A stretch of 12,538 bases of DNA from JAFGTF01 sp035527995 (GTDB lineage Bacteria; Spirochaetota; B62-G9; DRHN01). The stretch is taken from the NCBI GenBank assembly GCA_035527995.1, contig DATKZJ010000213.1, positions 1 to 12,538 on the forward strand, read 5' to 3'. Positions 1 to 8,703 of the stretch are shown here, piece by piece. The notes below the pieces were generated by a model. It worked only from the letters and a program-made list of their open reading frames with translations. It did no database searches and was not told where the DNA came from. Position 1 is the stretch's first letter, and each line of letters begins with the position of its first letter. A program made the position numbers and the translations under genes.

Positions 1-471
1 CCGTCGCTCCTTGCAAAACTCGGCGACTGCTACTTCAGCATCGACGAGACCTCGAAGGGAAAGGTTCTGTTCAGGGAAGCTTTCTTCATCGATCCCGGCC
101 AGATCGACCTCGACTGTATCGAATCACCCTTCATTCATATGCTCAACGACAAAACCCGGGAGCAGGTCGATGATCCGGACACGTCAATATACTGGCTACC
201 CGTTGTTGCGGAGGTGAACAGCGCGTTTAATGTGAAGAGGGAACCGAAAAAGGGGGAATCCGACCAGCTTCGTGAAAAAATAGCGCGGCTAGAAAATGAG
301 TATATAACAAACAGAAAGAAACGTGCTTTTATTGAACCCAGACTTCTGAATCATTACTTCTGGCTCATTGACACGCTGAAGATAACAGGTGGAAGCAAGA
401 AAGAGATCGAATCCTCGCTGCAGAGAATCAGTGAGATTAACCATACAATCTTCGCGCAATATGTTGTGTAA
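1..471 (+). CDS. 3' end of a helical-repeat (TPR-like) protein, partial
   Basis: The reading frame is open from the first base of the window to the TAA at 469-471, giving the last 156 residues of a protein whose start lies outside. The visible start (KLGDCYFSIDETSKGKVLFREAFFID is the first helix pair, quoted here only by its ends KLGDCYF and FREAFFID) resembles a TPR repeat: small and aromatic residues alternate and the second helix ends in D-P. A charged, probably coiled-coil stretch follows (around REKIARLENEY) and then a helical tail. I do not recognise a family, and no catalytic motif or membrane segment is visible. It lies 185 bp upstream of the TPR-GreA gene on the same strand, which hints at a related role. 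A candidate promoter in the gap means the two need not share a transcript. An internal ATG at 139 is not the start, because coding continues upstream of it. Confidence 0.75.
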   Translation, partial: PSLLAKLGDCYFSIDETSKGKVLFREAFFIDPGQIDLDCIESPFIHMLNDKTREQVDDPDTSIYWLPVVAEVNSAFNVKREPKKGESDQLREKIARLENEYITNRKKRAFIEPRLLNHYFWLIDTLKITGGSKKEIESSLQRISEINHTIFAQYVV

Positions 472-575
472 GACGTATCACCGTCCCGGTAAAAGTGCTA
501 TGCCTTACAGTGTGATAGCCACAGTTCTCAAAGTGTCTGCCAGATCGGCCATCGATACCATCAAAATCCGATGAC

Positions 576-604
576 TTGTCTTTTACACCAGTTTTTGTTA
601 CTAT
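576..604 (+). promoter_or_regulatory. Candidate sigma-70-type promoter for greA
   Basis: TTGTCT at 576-581 and TACTAT at 599-604 are separated by exactly 17 bp. Each matches the consensus at 4 of 6 positions. A start near 611 would give a leader of about 45 nt before the ATG at 657. This is a motif match only; I see no competing better match in the 185-bp gap. Confidence 0.35.
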
Positions 605-646
605 TATTGGAAGAAGAGAATTGGGTTCGATGATCTGATATTGGAT

Positions 647-656
647 GGAGAAAAAA
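647..656 (+). promoter_or_regulatory. Ribosome binding site that decides the greA start
   Basis: GGAG at 647-650 followed by AAAAAA places a standard SD 6 nt before the ATG at 657. The SD is itself part of an in-frame upstream ATG (645). That upstream ATG has no purine-rich site at the right distance. Position 657 is therefore the preferred start. Confidence 0.65.
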
Positions 657-3329
657 ATGGAAACTGATGCTGTTCAGAAATTATCCGAGCTGCTCAATGA
701 GGAAAAATGGACGAGGGCAACTCTCAACAACTATACGATAAAAAACTTCACAGACCTCGATGATATAATAGAAGGGGCGAAGAAAACCGGGACGCTCTCC
801 GAGATCCGCAGCCTCTGCTCGGAGCATCTGAAACACACGCCGAACTCGATCATCGCCCTGTACGTCATGGGTAAGATCAATTTTGAAGAGGAGCCCCTCG
901 ATGAAGGACATATCCAGAAGCTCATTCATCTCTTTACAGACAACAAGAGGTTCAACATAGTGGAATTTCTCGCTAACGAGACACTCAAATACGGCGAGAA
1001 CAAATATTCACTTAAGGCCCTTTCCGCATGCATGCAGAATGACGGGAGGGAAAAGGAGCTCGTATCTGTATGGGAACGTCTCGTGAAAATAGATTATGAA
1101 GAGGCGGACATCACGAGAAAACTTGCCGCAATAAAGGAAAAGGAATCCGAGATCGAGGAGAGCGTGGATTACTACAAGAAAGCTCTTCTTCGCTACCTCA
1201 AGAAAGGGATGTACAACCCCGTTGAAGAGATATGGCTGAAACTCATCGAGCTTATCCCGCAGGACCTCGGTTTCTTTCTCAACACAGAGCGGCGGATCTC
1301 CGAGCTCGTTGGGACGGAAAAGTCCGCATTTCTCCTCTCATTTACCGTGCCCTACTACAAGGAGAAAGGGGAGTACGACGTCGCGATCGACCTTTTGAAA
1401 AAGATCCTGGGTTACGATCCGAAGGACCGCGAGGCCCGCGAAGAGATCATCAGCTGCTACGCAGAGAAGTACAAAAACCACTCTCATCTCGAAGAGTACC
1501 TCGAACGGAGCGGACTCAAGCAGGCTGGAGTTGAAGTAGGTGAAGCAATCGATACATTCGAGAAGCATATCATCTTCGATGTCGGAAACTATGTGTATCA
1601 CAGGGCATGGGGCATTGGTCCCTGTAAGGAGATAAAGGACGATGCCCTGATCATCGACTTCAAGGAAAAACCGAACCACCGAATGACTCTGCAGATGGCA
1701 CTGGGCTGTCTCATAATACTGCCTGAAGACCACGTCTGGCTTCTCAAGATCAAAGATCTGGAAAAGCTGAGGGAGATGGTCCTGAACGACGTCGAGGAGG
1801 GACTCAGAATAATCATCAAGAGTAAGAACAACCAGGCGACTGTCAAGGACTTCAAGGAGGAACTCTTAAACGGCATCCTGACGCAGAAAGAATGGACGAA
1901 GTGGTGGAACAAGGCCAAGACAATTTTGAAGAAGAATCCCTACTTCGGAACGATACCTGACAGGAGCGATATCTATTTCATCAGGAAGAACCCCATCTCA
2001 TTTGACGAGGACGTCTTCAACAGGTTCAACTCGGAGAAAGGGTTCGACAGCCGGTTTGACCTGTTCCATGAGTTTATCACACACGGAGATATTGATTCCG
2101 AATACTTTGAGGACATGCTGAAGTACTTCCTCGGTTTTGTCACCTCCTCAGGGAACATGTCCGAAAACACGCTGAAGAGTTTCCTTTTATTGAACAACCT
2201 GAAGAAGACCTACAAGTACCTTCCCTTCGAGTTCTCTATAGATTTCCAGGAGATAATGAACAACCTGAAGGATATCCATACATACCTTCCCCTCATTCCG
2301 GAGAACGACCTGAAGAAGGATTTTCTCGTAAATATTAAAAGGAGCCTGGAAAACTGGCCCGAGGTCTTCGTAAAGTGCTTCTACGAATATCCAATGAAGT
2401 TCATTCTTGATGATCTCGTCGCGACCGGTCACAGAGATCTCGTGGTCGAAACCCTCGCCAATATCATCTCGCACTACAGGGATTATACGGATCTCTTCAT
2501 CTGGGCGAGCAAGAATCTTCTCGGTAAACACGGGGACTCGAAGCTCGATATCAACTTCGACGGAGCCATCATGGGCCTGACGCATCTCATGGAGATCGCG
2601 AGCAGGGACCTGGTAAACGAGAAGAACGTCGTGTACAACAGAAAGCTCTTTAATACCATCGTTGATATTCTTTTCAAAGACGACCTCCTGGTGGAGTATA
2701 TAGCACAGTCCGATGAGGCGAAGGTTCGCAGGCTCATGCCGACTGTGCTGAACATAGACGAGATGAAAGACGAATATATCATAAAAACAAGGTTCGCAAT
2801 AAAAAGCGCACATCCGGACATCGTTTTCGAGAACGAGATAGAGAGCGTAGATTCGAGCAATCAGCTAATCGTAACACAGCGCTCGTACGAGCTGAAGCAG
2901 AACGAGCTGAAGTACCTCATGGATGTGGAGATCCCAAAGAACAGCCAGGAGATAGGATCTGCCATGGAGAAGGGGGATCTCAGAGAGAACGCAGAGTACA
3001 AGTATGCACTCGAGAAGCAGGACTTTTTAAAACTGCAAGTCAGGATACTCACCGACAACCTCAACAGGGCTCAGATACTCAAGCCGGAGGAGATAAAGAC
3101 CAATGTCATCTCTATCGGGACGATGGCCACGATGAACTCCATAGATGACAACAAAACCGAGAAGTTTACTATACTCGGTCCCTGGGAATCCGATCCATCG
3201 AAGAAGATCATCTCCTACACCTCTCCGATAGGAGAAACATTGCTCAATAAATCGGTCGGGAATATCATAGACATAGGATCGAAGAAAAAAAAGTATAAGA
3301 TACTCAAGATCGAGAAGGCGATTTTCTGA
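657..3329 (+). CDS. greA: TPR-GreA fusion, transcript cleavage/elongation factor
   Basis: This 890-residue protein has a full GreA at its C-terminus (about residues 740-890; ordinary GreA is ~158). The coiled-coil tip carries GDLRENAEY, with D774 and E777 matching the acidic pair (D41/E44 in E. coli GreA) that enters the RNA polymerase secondary channel and coordinates the catalytic metal. A globular domain follows to the end. The first ~300 residues are helical and TPR-like. At about 305-360 a beta-rich segment (FDVGNYVYHRAWGIG) resembles the Tudor/CarD-like folds that bind RNA polymerase; this resemblance is my inference. The rest, about 365-735, is helical and unassigned. Large GreA proteins of this length are known in Borrelia and Treponema. 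The expected role is rescue of backtracked polymerase, with the extension as a docking module. The start at 657 rather than 645 rests on the SD. Confidence 0.9.
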   Translation: METDAVQKLSELLNEEKWTRATLNNYTIKNFTDLDDIIEGAKKTGTLSEIRSLCSEHLKHTPNSIIALYVMGKINFEEEPLDEGHIQKLIHLFTDNKRFNIVEFLANETLKYGENKYSLKALSACMQNDGREKELVSVWERLVKIDYEEADITRKLAAIKEKESEIEESVDYYKKALLRYLKKGMYNPVEEIWLKLIELIPQDLGFFLNTERRISELVGTEKSAFLLSFTVPYYKEKGEYDVAIDLLKKILGYDPKDREAREEIISCYAEKYKNHSHLEEYLERSGLKQAGVEVGEAIDTFEKHIIFDVGNYVYHRAWGIGPCKEIKDDALIIDFKEKPNHRMTLQMALGCLIILPEDHVWLLKIKDLEKLREMVLNDVEEGLRIIIKSKNNQATVKDFKEELLNGILTQKEWTKWWNKAKTILKKNPYFGTIPDRSDIYFIRKNPISFDEDVFNRFNSEKGFDSRFDLFHEFITHGDIDSEYFEDMLKYFLGFVTSSGNMSENTLKSFLLLNNLKKTYKYLPFEFSIDFQEIMNNLKDIHTYLPLIPENDLKKDFLVNIKRSLENWPEVFVKCFYEYPMKFILDDLVATGHRDLVVETLANIISHYRDYTDLFIWASKNLLGKHGDSKLDINFDGAIMGLTHLMEIASRDLVNEKNVVYNRKLFNTIVDILFKDDLLVEYIAQSDEAKVRRLMPTVLNIDEMKDEYIIKTRFAIKSAHPDIVFENEIESVDSSNQLIVTQRSYELKQNELKYLMDVEIPKNSQEIGSAMEKGDLRENAEYKYALEKQDFLKLQVRILTDNLNRAQILKPEEIKTNVISIGTMATMNSIDDNKTEKFTILGPWESDPSKKIISYTSPIGETLLNKSVGNIIDIGSKKKKYKILKIEKAIF

Positions 3330-3372
3330 TCGAAGCGATCTCGTGGGATCGAAGCGATCTCGTGGGATCGAA
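3328..3372. repeat. 19-bp tandem repeat at the 3' end of greA, 2.4 copies
   Basis: The unit GATCGAAGCGATCTCGTGG occurs perfectly at 3328-3346 and 3347-3365, and its first seven bases recur at 3366-3372. The array begins inside the greA TGA (3327-3329). Each full unit contains the small inverted repeat GATCG-AAG-CGATC, so each can form a 5-bp hairpin. It lies in the convergent gap between greA and mtaB. Confidence 0.9.
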
Positions 3373-3389
3373 AGACTAATACTCAGGCT

Positions 3390-3414
3390 CCCCTCCGAAG
3401 AAGAGAGGGGCTTT
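3390..3414 (+). terminator. Weak hairpin between convergent greA and mtaB
   Basis: CCCCTC (3390-3395) pairs with GAGGGG (3405-3410) across a 9-nt loop and is followed by CTTTCC on the plus strand. The stem is GC-rich but short and the T-tract is poor. It may assist termination of greA; on the minus strand no T-run follows it. Confidence 0.35.
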
Positions 3415-3430
3415 CCTGGCCCTACTGGAC

Positions 3431-4732
3431 TCAGGTGTCGCGGGATAGACCGGCCCAGGTAATATCACCTTCTATTCGTGTAATGAGGACAGAAACAAGT
3501 TTCCGTGATAAAAGTTCTTTTCGGGCCGGTGCGTTTTCTATCGTCACCCTGATATAGTTGTCTGTTACTCCCTTTAACACGTCTTCATGGAGTTCCAGCA
3601 CCGTATTTCTCTGCGTACCTATGAACCGTTCCCTGTACTCCCTGTTCAGCCTGCGGCCGAGATCTATGATCTCTTTGCTCCTCCTGCTCTTCTGTTCATA
3701 TGAGACGTCATCGGGCAGCATCGCTCCATTTGTTCCGGGTCTTGGAGAGTACCTGAACACGTGCACCGAAGCGAATCTTACCTTTTCTACCGCCTTCACC
3801 GTGCTGCTGAAATCCTCCTCATTTTCCGTCGGAAAACCGACAATAAGGTCGGTCGCAATGTGAGATTCCGGTCTTGACCGTCTGATCTCCTCGATGATCC
3901 TGGTGTAGCCGCTCACCTTGTACGGACGGTTCATTCGCTCGAGGATCCTATCTGAGCCATTCTGGAGAGGGATGTGAAAGTGCGGCGCGATCCTCTCGTC
4001 CGCTATCAGATCGAAGAGGCCTCTCTCAAAGAAGGCAGGCTCTATTGACGAGAGCCGTATCCTCACGCCCTCTGTTCTCTTCAGTATGAGCCTTATGAGA
4101 TCTGAGAGCCGGTTTCCCTCATACCGGTAGTCTCCAAGGTTCACCCCGGTCAGCACGACCTCTCTGAATCCATTCCCGGCAATTTTATCAACGGAAGCGG
4201 CAATATCGCTGCTGTCTCTGCTTACGGACCTTCCCCGTGCGAGAGGGACCTTACAGTAAGCGCATCTCATGTCGCACCCGTCCTGAACCTTCACGACCGC
4301 CCTTGCTCTCGATTGGTGCTCAGGGTCTGTATAGAGGAACGGTGAAGCGGGAGAATCAAACCTTACGGAGTCTCCGGCAAGGCGGGCCCGAACCATTTCG
4401 ACGAGACGAGGTTTGTCCCCGAGTCCTACAACCAGATCGACTCCATCCAATTTCGATATCTCCTGCCGTTCGGTCTCTGCATAGCATCCGGTGACGACGA
4501 CGAGGCCCCCCTTCGGTTTGTGCCTGCCCGCTTTGAGTATGGTATGCCGCGACTTTCTGTCGCTCTTTTCGGTAACCGTGCATGTATTGACAACAACTAT
4601 ATCGGGAGAGGGGTTTTCGCTCCACTGTACGACCCTGAAACCTGCATTCCTGAAGCTCTGTGTCACTGCCGCACCCTCAAACTGGTTGAGCTTGCACCCA
4701 TGATTGATAACCGCTACGGATAGATCCTGCAT
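3431..4732 (-). CDS. mtaB: tRNA (t6A37) C2-methylthiotransferase, MtaB family
   Basis: A radical-SAM methylthiotransferase of 433 residues that would convert t6A37 to ms2t6A37 in ANN-decoding tRNAs. The N-terminal domain has the three cysteines of the auxiliary [4Fe-4S] cluster: C13 (HGCKLNQ), C51 (NTCTVT) and C83 (VTGCYA). The radical-SAM cluster motif is C153-x3-C157-x2-C160. The ~60 C-terminal residues have TRAM-domain length. NTCTVT followed by SDRKSR favours MtaB over MiaB and RimO. Length is typical and every cluster cysteine is present, so it should be active. No strong SD precedes the ATG; upstream is only a purine-rich run (AAAGAGAAAAGAGA). It lies 176 bp downstream of the TPR gene on the same strand. 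I found no convincing promoter in that gap, although a TACAAT hexamer is present. The name coincides with an unrelated methanol methyltransferase; no link to the corrinoid gene is implied. Confidence 0.93.
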   Translation of the reverse strand: MQDLSVAVINHGCKLNQFEGAAVTQSFRNAGFRVVQWSENPSPDIVVVNTCTVTEKSDRKSRHTILKAGRHKPKGGLVVVTGCYAETERQEISKLDGVDLVVGLGDKPRLVEMVRARLAGDSVRFDSPASPFLYTDPEHQSRARAVVKVQDGCDMRCAYCKVPLARGRSVSRDSSDIAASVDKIAGNGFREVVLTGVNLGDYRYEGNRLSDLIRLILKRTEGVRIRLSSIEPAFFERGLFDLIADERIAPHFHIPLQNGSDRILERMNRPYKVSGYTRIIEEIRRSRPESHIATDLIVGFPTENEEDFSSTVKAVEKVRFASVHVFRYSPRPGTNGAMLPDDVSYEQKSRRSKEIIDLGRRLNREYRERFIGTQRNTVLELHEDVLKGVTDNYIRVTIENAPARKELLSRKLVSVLITRIEGDITWAGLSRDT

Positions 4733-4908
4733 TCTCTTTTCTCTTTGAAATTATTATCCGCTCTCAACGGACGGTGGAAACGACAAATCTCCGGCCGACT
4801 GTAAAATTGTAAAAACTGGGGTTGAAAAAGCGCTGCTGCTGCTCTTGGGGTTATTTTATCCTGCTAGAATTATCCCCGGCTGAATGCATATCCCGGCAAT
4901 AGGGATCC

Positions 4909-5565
4909 TTACGGAGAAGAATATTCTATATCCTGATCGGTCTGCTTGCTTATCACCCGGATAAGCGCTTCCTTCAGCTTCGGGTCGTTCGGCTTGAGGG
5001 AGAGGGCCTTCTTATAGTCGCTTTCGCTCTCTATGTAGTTGGCCAGATGCTCGTACACCTCTCCCCTGTACCTGTAGAATATGTACCTGTCGTCATCGAG
5101 CGCTATGCCCGCCGAAAATGCGGTTTCAGCAAGGATGTATTTGCCCTGTTCCAGGTATACCCTCCCAAGATAGTAGTAGGTATAGGCATAGTCCGGGTTA
5201 ATGGCGATCGACTTCTCAAGGTTGGCGACTGCATCATTATAACGCTTAAACTCGTAGTATGACCTTCCGATGGTCGTGAGAAACCTCGTGTCTCTTGGAT
5301 TGATCTTGAGCCCCTCCTCGCAGGTCTCTATCGCAGCCGAATATCGTTTCGTGTAGTAGTAGCACCAGCCGAGCACCGCGTAGATATCGAGGTTATTCGG
5401 AGAGAGCTCTTTCTCTTTTATCAGCAGCTTCTCTGCGTCGTAGTACTTGCCCTTCTTGTAAAACTCGTACGCTTCCTGGAAGCTTGCAAAACAAAAGGAC
5501 GGGATGATAATGACCGCTGCCGTCAGGATCGCCGCTATGAGAAGAACGAGTTTGAACCTATTCAT
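4909..5565 (-). CDS. Exported TPR protein
   Basis: A 218-residue protein with a Sec-type signal peptide: MNRFK, then a hydrophobic run to about residue 24, with likely cleavage after FCFA. The signal cysteine is not in a lipobox. Five consecutive 34-residue TPR units follow, each with the G/Y...A...P pattern: units begin near FQEAYEFY, LDIYAVLGW, TRFLTTIGR, AYTYYYLGR and YIFYRYRGE. A short polar tail ends the protein. The frame stays open for 43 more codons upstream, but the ATG at 5563-5565 is preferred: GGGAGGG lies 8-9 nt before it, and starting there exposes the signal peptide. The longer form would bury that signal and overlap the bactofilin gene. It starts 91 bp after bactofilin on the same strand, so co-transcription is plausible. 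A periplasmic scaffolding role is inference; the specific partner is unknown. Confidence 0.85.
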   Translation of the reverse strand: MNRFKLVLLIAAILTAAVIIIPSFCFASFQEAYEFYKKGKYYDAEKLLIKEKELSPNNLDIYAVLGWCYYYTKRYSAAIETCEEGLKINPRDTRFLTTIGRSYYEFKRYNDAVANLEKSIAINPDYAYTYYYLGRVYLEQGKYILAETAFSAGIALDDDRYIFYRYRGEVYEHLANYIESESDYKKALSLKPNDPKLKEALIRVISKQTDQDIEYSSP

Positions 5566-5656
5566 CGATACATCCCTCCCCTGTTTGATAAAAGCCGGCT
5601 CTAACCAGTAGAACGACAAGAACAACAGACGCTTAAGGGGGATATTCCCCGGGTTT

Positions 5657-6082
5657 TTACACAGAGCCCTTCTCACCAGTGCTCGAATCTCCAATCTTCG
5701 GACCTGAACCCTTTACCGCATTATATACTTGCGGCCCCATGGTGCACTTACCGTTGAGTATGCAGCCGCTTTCGATTATGAGATCCGGAGACTTTACATC
5801 CCCGTTGAGTTCCGCGCCCTTCAGCAGCTCGACCTTCTCGATAGCCTCTACGTTCCCGATGATCTTGCCGTAGTTTGTGAGCACTCCCGTTCGGATGGTC
5901 GCTTTTATAACAGCGTTAGGGCCGAGGATGAGGTGCCCTTCGGCATCGATTTCACCATCAAACTTACCCTTTATCATGAGGGACTTTTTGAACTTCATTG
6001 TTCCTGAAAAATCGATATCCTCCGCCAGTACCGTGTCGACATCCTTCTCTTCTATCATCTTGGACTCGTTGTTTTTGACCAT
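5657..6082 (-). CDS. Bactofilin (CcmA/DUF583) cytoskeletal protein
   Basis: A 141-residue protein. After a short acidic N-terminal tail (~25 residues) it has a right-handed beta-helix core at about residues 25-120, seen as repeated short strands with regularly spaced glycines and hydrophobics (GTMKFKKSLMIKGKFDGEI, GHLILGPNAVIKATI, GKIIGNVEAIEKVELL). A disordered G/S/K-rich tail follows. Size and layout are typical of bactofilins, which polymerise without nucleotide into membrane-associated filaments that position cell-wall and morphogenesis enzymes. In spirochaetes, bactofilins are linked to cell shape, which is family knowledge only. AAAGGAG lies 7 nt before the ATG, a strong SD. It is 81 bp after secF on the same strand with no clear terminator between, so read-through from the sec genes is possible. 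Confidence 0.92.
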   Translation of the reverse strand: MVKNNESKMIEEKDVDTVLAEDIDFSGTMKFKKSLMIKGKFDGEIDAEGHLILGPNAVIKATIRTGVLTNYGKIIGNVEAIEKVELLKGAELNGDVKSPDLIIESGCILNGKCTMGPQVYNAVKGSGPKIGDSSTGEKGSV

Positions 6083-6163
6083 CTTCTGGCTCCTTTATGA
6101 AAGATAATAATAGCCCTGAGGTTGATAAAATATTCTTACAAGATATATGTCTATCGTAAAAAC

Positions 6164-7075
6164 TTACAATTTCTTAACTTTCTCAGGTTTCCATCGGTGC
6201 CAGTCCACGACGAGCGCGGAAGCGACGAACATAGAGGAATATGTACCCGCGATGACTCCCACGATAAGAGCAAACGCAAAGTTTCGCATCGTTGTACCAC
6301 CGAAGACGAGCAGCGCCATAAGCACGATCAGCGTGGTAATGGATGTAATCACTGTCCGTGAGAGCGATTGATTTATACTCGTGTTTATCGTACCCGGGTA
6401 ATCGTCATACGCCTTCTGAGTCTTGAGATTCTCCCTCGCCCTGTCGAATACCACTATCGTATCGTTGAGCGAGTACCCGATGATCGTGAGGAGTGCGGCG
6501 AGGATGAAAGTGTCCATCTCCTTGCTGAAAAAGGATATGAAGCTCACCACTATGAGAACATCGTGCACCAGCGCTGCAATCGCCGCTACCCCGAACCGAA
6601 ACCGAAACCTGAATGTAGTATACATCAGTATGAGAACAAGTGCAACAACTCCTACGATATAGGACGTCCTCAGCAGGTATTTCGATATCCTGGGCCCTAC
6701 GATATCGGTCCGTTCGAATATGACGTTCTCGGCACCGAACTGTTCTTTCAGTGCGTCTTTTATCTCTTCAATGACACGGTCGTTATCGCGCTCATAAGCC
6801 CGGGTCCTCAGAAGAAACAGGTGCCTGACAGGGTCATCGATACCCTGGACATCGTTACCGTACCCTGTCCCCACAAGAACAGACCGAACATCCGCTATAT
6901 CAACATTCTCAGCCTGAATCTCTACCCTGAGGATATTGCCTCCTGCGAAATCGATACCCATATTCAGGCCGCCATGCAGGGCAATATTTGCAAGGCCCGC
7001 TACGATGATTACAGCAGACAGAATATACGCAAACTTGCGGTACTTTATTATCTTGAACTTAGGAGTGCGAAACAT
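6164..7075 (-). CDS. secF: Protein translocase subunit SecF
   Basis: A 303-residue inner-membrane protein of the SecDF-YajC complex, which uses proton flux to help pull proteins through SecYEG from the outer side. TM1 is at about residues 15-33, followed by the SecF signature GIDFAGG at 40-46, a periplasmic domain to about 135 ending in VGPRIS, then five C-terminal TM helices. The conserved HD in the first helices after that domain (H170-D171) and the IGYSLNDTIVVFDR block (199-212) are present. Length is typical. The gene starts 21 bp after secD with AAGG 7-8 nt before its ATG, so the two are almost certainly one operon. Confidence 0.97.
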   Translation of the reverse strand: MFRTPKFKIIKYRKFAYILSAVIIVAGLANIALHGGLNMGIDFAGGNILRVEIQAENVDIADVRSVLVGTGYGNDVQGIDDPVRHLFLLRTRAYERDNDRVIEEIKDALKEQFGAENVIFERTDIVGPRISKYLLRTSYIVGVVALVLILMYTTFRFRFRFGVAAIAALVHDVLIVVSFISFFSKEMDTFILAALLTIIGYSLNDTIVVFDRARENLKTQKAYDDYPGTINTSINQSLSRTVITSITTLIVLMALLVFGGTTMRNFAFALIVGVIAGTYSSMFVASALVVDWHRWKPEKVKKL

Positions 7076-7096
7076 AAGATACCCTTCTCGTCCGGT

Positions 7097-8587
7097 TTAT
7101 ATAGACAGCTTCTTCACCCTGAACGTATCAATCCCTATGGCGAAAAGCAGTCTCGTTACAAATATGGAGGTGAACATGTTGATCACGATACCGATGCTCA
7201 GGGTAACTGCGAACCCCTTGATCGGACCGCTTCCAAACTGAGAGAGTACAAAGGTTGCGATGAGTGTTGTAATATTGGCATCGAGTATTGTACGAAAGGC
7301 CTTATCATATCCTCCCTGAATGGATGCCATGAGCGTTTTACCGCTCCTGAGCTCCTCCTTTATTCGCTCGAATATGATTACATTGGCATCAACGGCCATA
7401 CCAACCGTGAGGATCATACCTGCTATCCCGGGCAGGGTGAGCGTGAAGTTCAACCATGCCAGTACCCCGAGCAGGAGGAACAGATTGAGCGCAAGAGCGA
7501 TATCTGCGATAATTCCGGACAGCTTGTAGTACACGAGCATAAAGAGAACGACCAGCACAGCCGCGATATATGCCGCCTTGATACCGTCCCGGATCGTGTC
7601 CTCACCGAGCGATGGTCCGATTGTACGCTCTTCCTGCACCTGCAGAGGCACGGGAAACGCACCTGCCCTGAGAACCAGCGCGATATCCTGGGCCTCCTTC
7701 ATGGTAAAATCGCCGGATATCCTTACCTGCCCACCGGGTATACGCTCTCGTATTGAAGGCATATAAAGCACCTTCCTGTCCAGCACGATACCGAGGCGCT
7801 TTCCGACATTCGCCTCAGTGATCTTTGCAAACTTCTTCGCTCCCTCCGTCGAGAGTGAGAAGGTAACCTCGGGTTTACCGAACTGATCGGCGGAAACCTG
7901 AGCCTTCTTCAGATAGCTGCCGTCGAGGAGGACTTCCTCGTACAGCACGATAGCCCTTTTACGCTCAAGGACATCGTACTTGTTCTTCTGCCAGAGGTAG
8001 TTCAGCCCCGAGGACTCTGGAATCAGTGACGTGTCGATGAGGTTCCCGCCGCTGTCGAACATGTCCCTCGTGAGCTTCCCGCTCGTTTCCTCGTCGACGA
8101 TCTTGAACTCGAGAAGACCTCGGCCCATGACCACATTCTTCGCCCTGTCCGGATCCTTAGAGCCGGGCAGCTCAACGATGATGCGATCGTCTCCCTGAGT
8201 GGTAATAGAGGGTTCGGACACACCGAACTGGTCGATGCGGTTTCTCAGAATCTCCATCACCCTTCGCATCGCATCCCTGACGTCCTCCTGGGAAAGCTCT
8301 TCTCCCCCGCGACGCCGTTTCAGTTCCTCATAATCCGGCTCCAAAACCATATATATGCCGCCCTGGAGATCGAGACCGAGGTTGATGATTCTGGACCGGA
8401 GTTTCTTCTTCTCCCTGATGTCGAGCCTTCTTTGTTCAGGCAGAGACATCAACTGCTCGGCTGTGAGGTTGGTCAGGTCCCTGTCTTCCTTCGAAAAACG
8501 AAAATACCAGGTGTAAGTGTAGGAAAATCCCCATGCTGCGACGCCGATGGCAATGAGTATTATTAAAATCCTGAAGATTTTGTTCAT
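7097..8587 (-). CDS. secD: Protein translocase subunit SecD
   Basis: A 496-residue partner of SecF. After TM1 (about residues 5-28) comes GLDLQGGIYMVLE (71-83), then the large periplasmic P1 domain up to about 320 with the characteristic LRAGAFPVPL (306-315) and IGPSLGED (323-330). Six transmembrane segments are clustered at about 335-485. The proton-path motif VGMAVDANVIIFER (395-408) is intact with D400. The protein is shorter than the E. coli version (615 residues) mainly in the periplasmic part, as in many non-proteobacterial SecD. The ATG at 8585-8587 has AGAGAGG only 3 nt upstream, a tight spacing. It lies 116 bp after yajC and is co-directional. Confidence 0.97.
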   Translation of the reverse strand: MNKIFRILIILIAIGVAAWGFSYTYTWYFRFSKEDRDLTNLTAEQLMSLPEQRRLDIREKKKLRSRIINLGLDLQGGIYMVLEPDYEELKRRRGGEELSQEDVRDAMRRVMEILRNRIDQFGVSEPSITTQGDDRIIVELPGSKDPDRAKNVVMGRGLLEFKIVDEETSGKLTRDMFDSGGNLIDTSLIPESSGLNYLWQKNKYDVLERKRAIVLYEEVLLDGSYLKKAQVSADQFGKPEVTFSLSTEGAKKFAKITEANVGKRLGIVLDRKVLYMPSIRERIPGGQVRISGDFTMKEAQDIALVLRAGAFPVPLQVQEERTIGPSLGEDTIRDGIKAAYIAAVLVVLFMLVYYKLSGIIADIALALNLFLLLGVLAWLNFTLTLPGIAGMILTVGMAVDANVIIFERIKEELRSGKTLMASIQGGYDKAFRTILDANITTLIATFVLSQFGSGPIKGFAVTLSIGIVINMFTSIFVTRLLFAIGIDTFRVKKLSI

Positions 8588-8703
8588 AGCCCTCTCTGTA
8601 CTGCTGCAGATTTATAGGTGAAGCGGTGTCCCGGCTCTCTTGTATATATAGTATTCCATAAAGTAATAGGGAAAACTACCGACCTACTGTTCTACAAAAT
8701 GGT

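Noticed and set aside
5566..5694. N-terminal extension of the TPR protein
   Set aside because: It overlaps bactofilin and would bury the signal peptide; a good SD precedes the internal ATG at 5565.
6368..7756. A 462-codon plus-strand open frame across secF and secD
   Set aside because: It is antisense to two clear Sec genes, and its product is rich in Cys, Tyr, His and Arg with no domain pattern; it is a shadow of the minus-strand codons.
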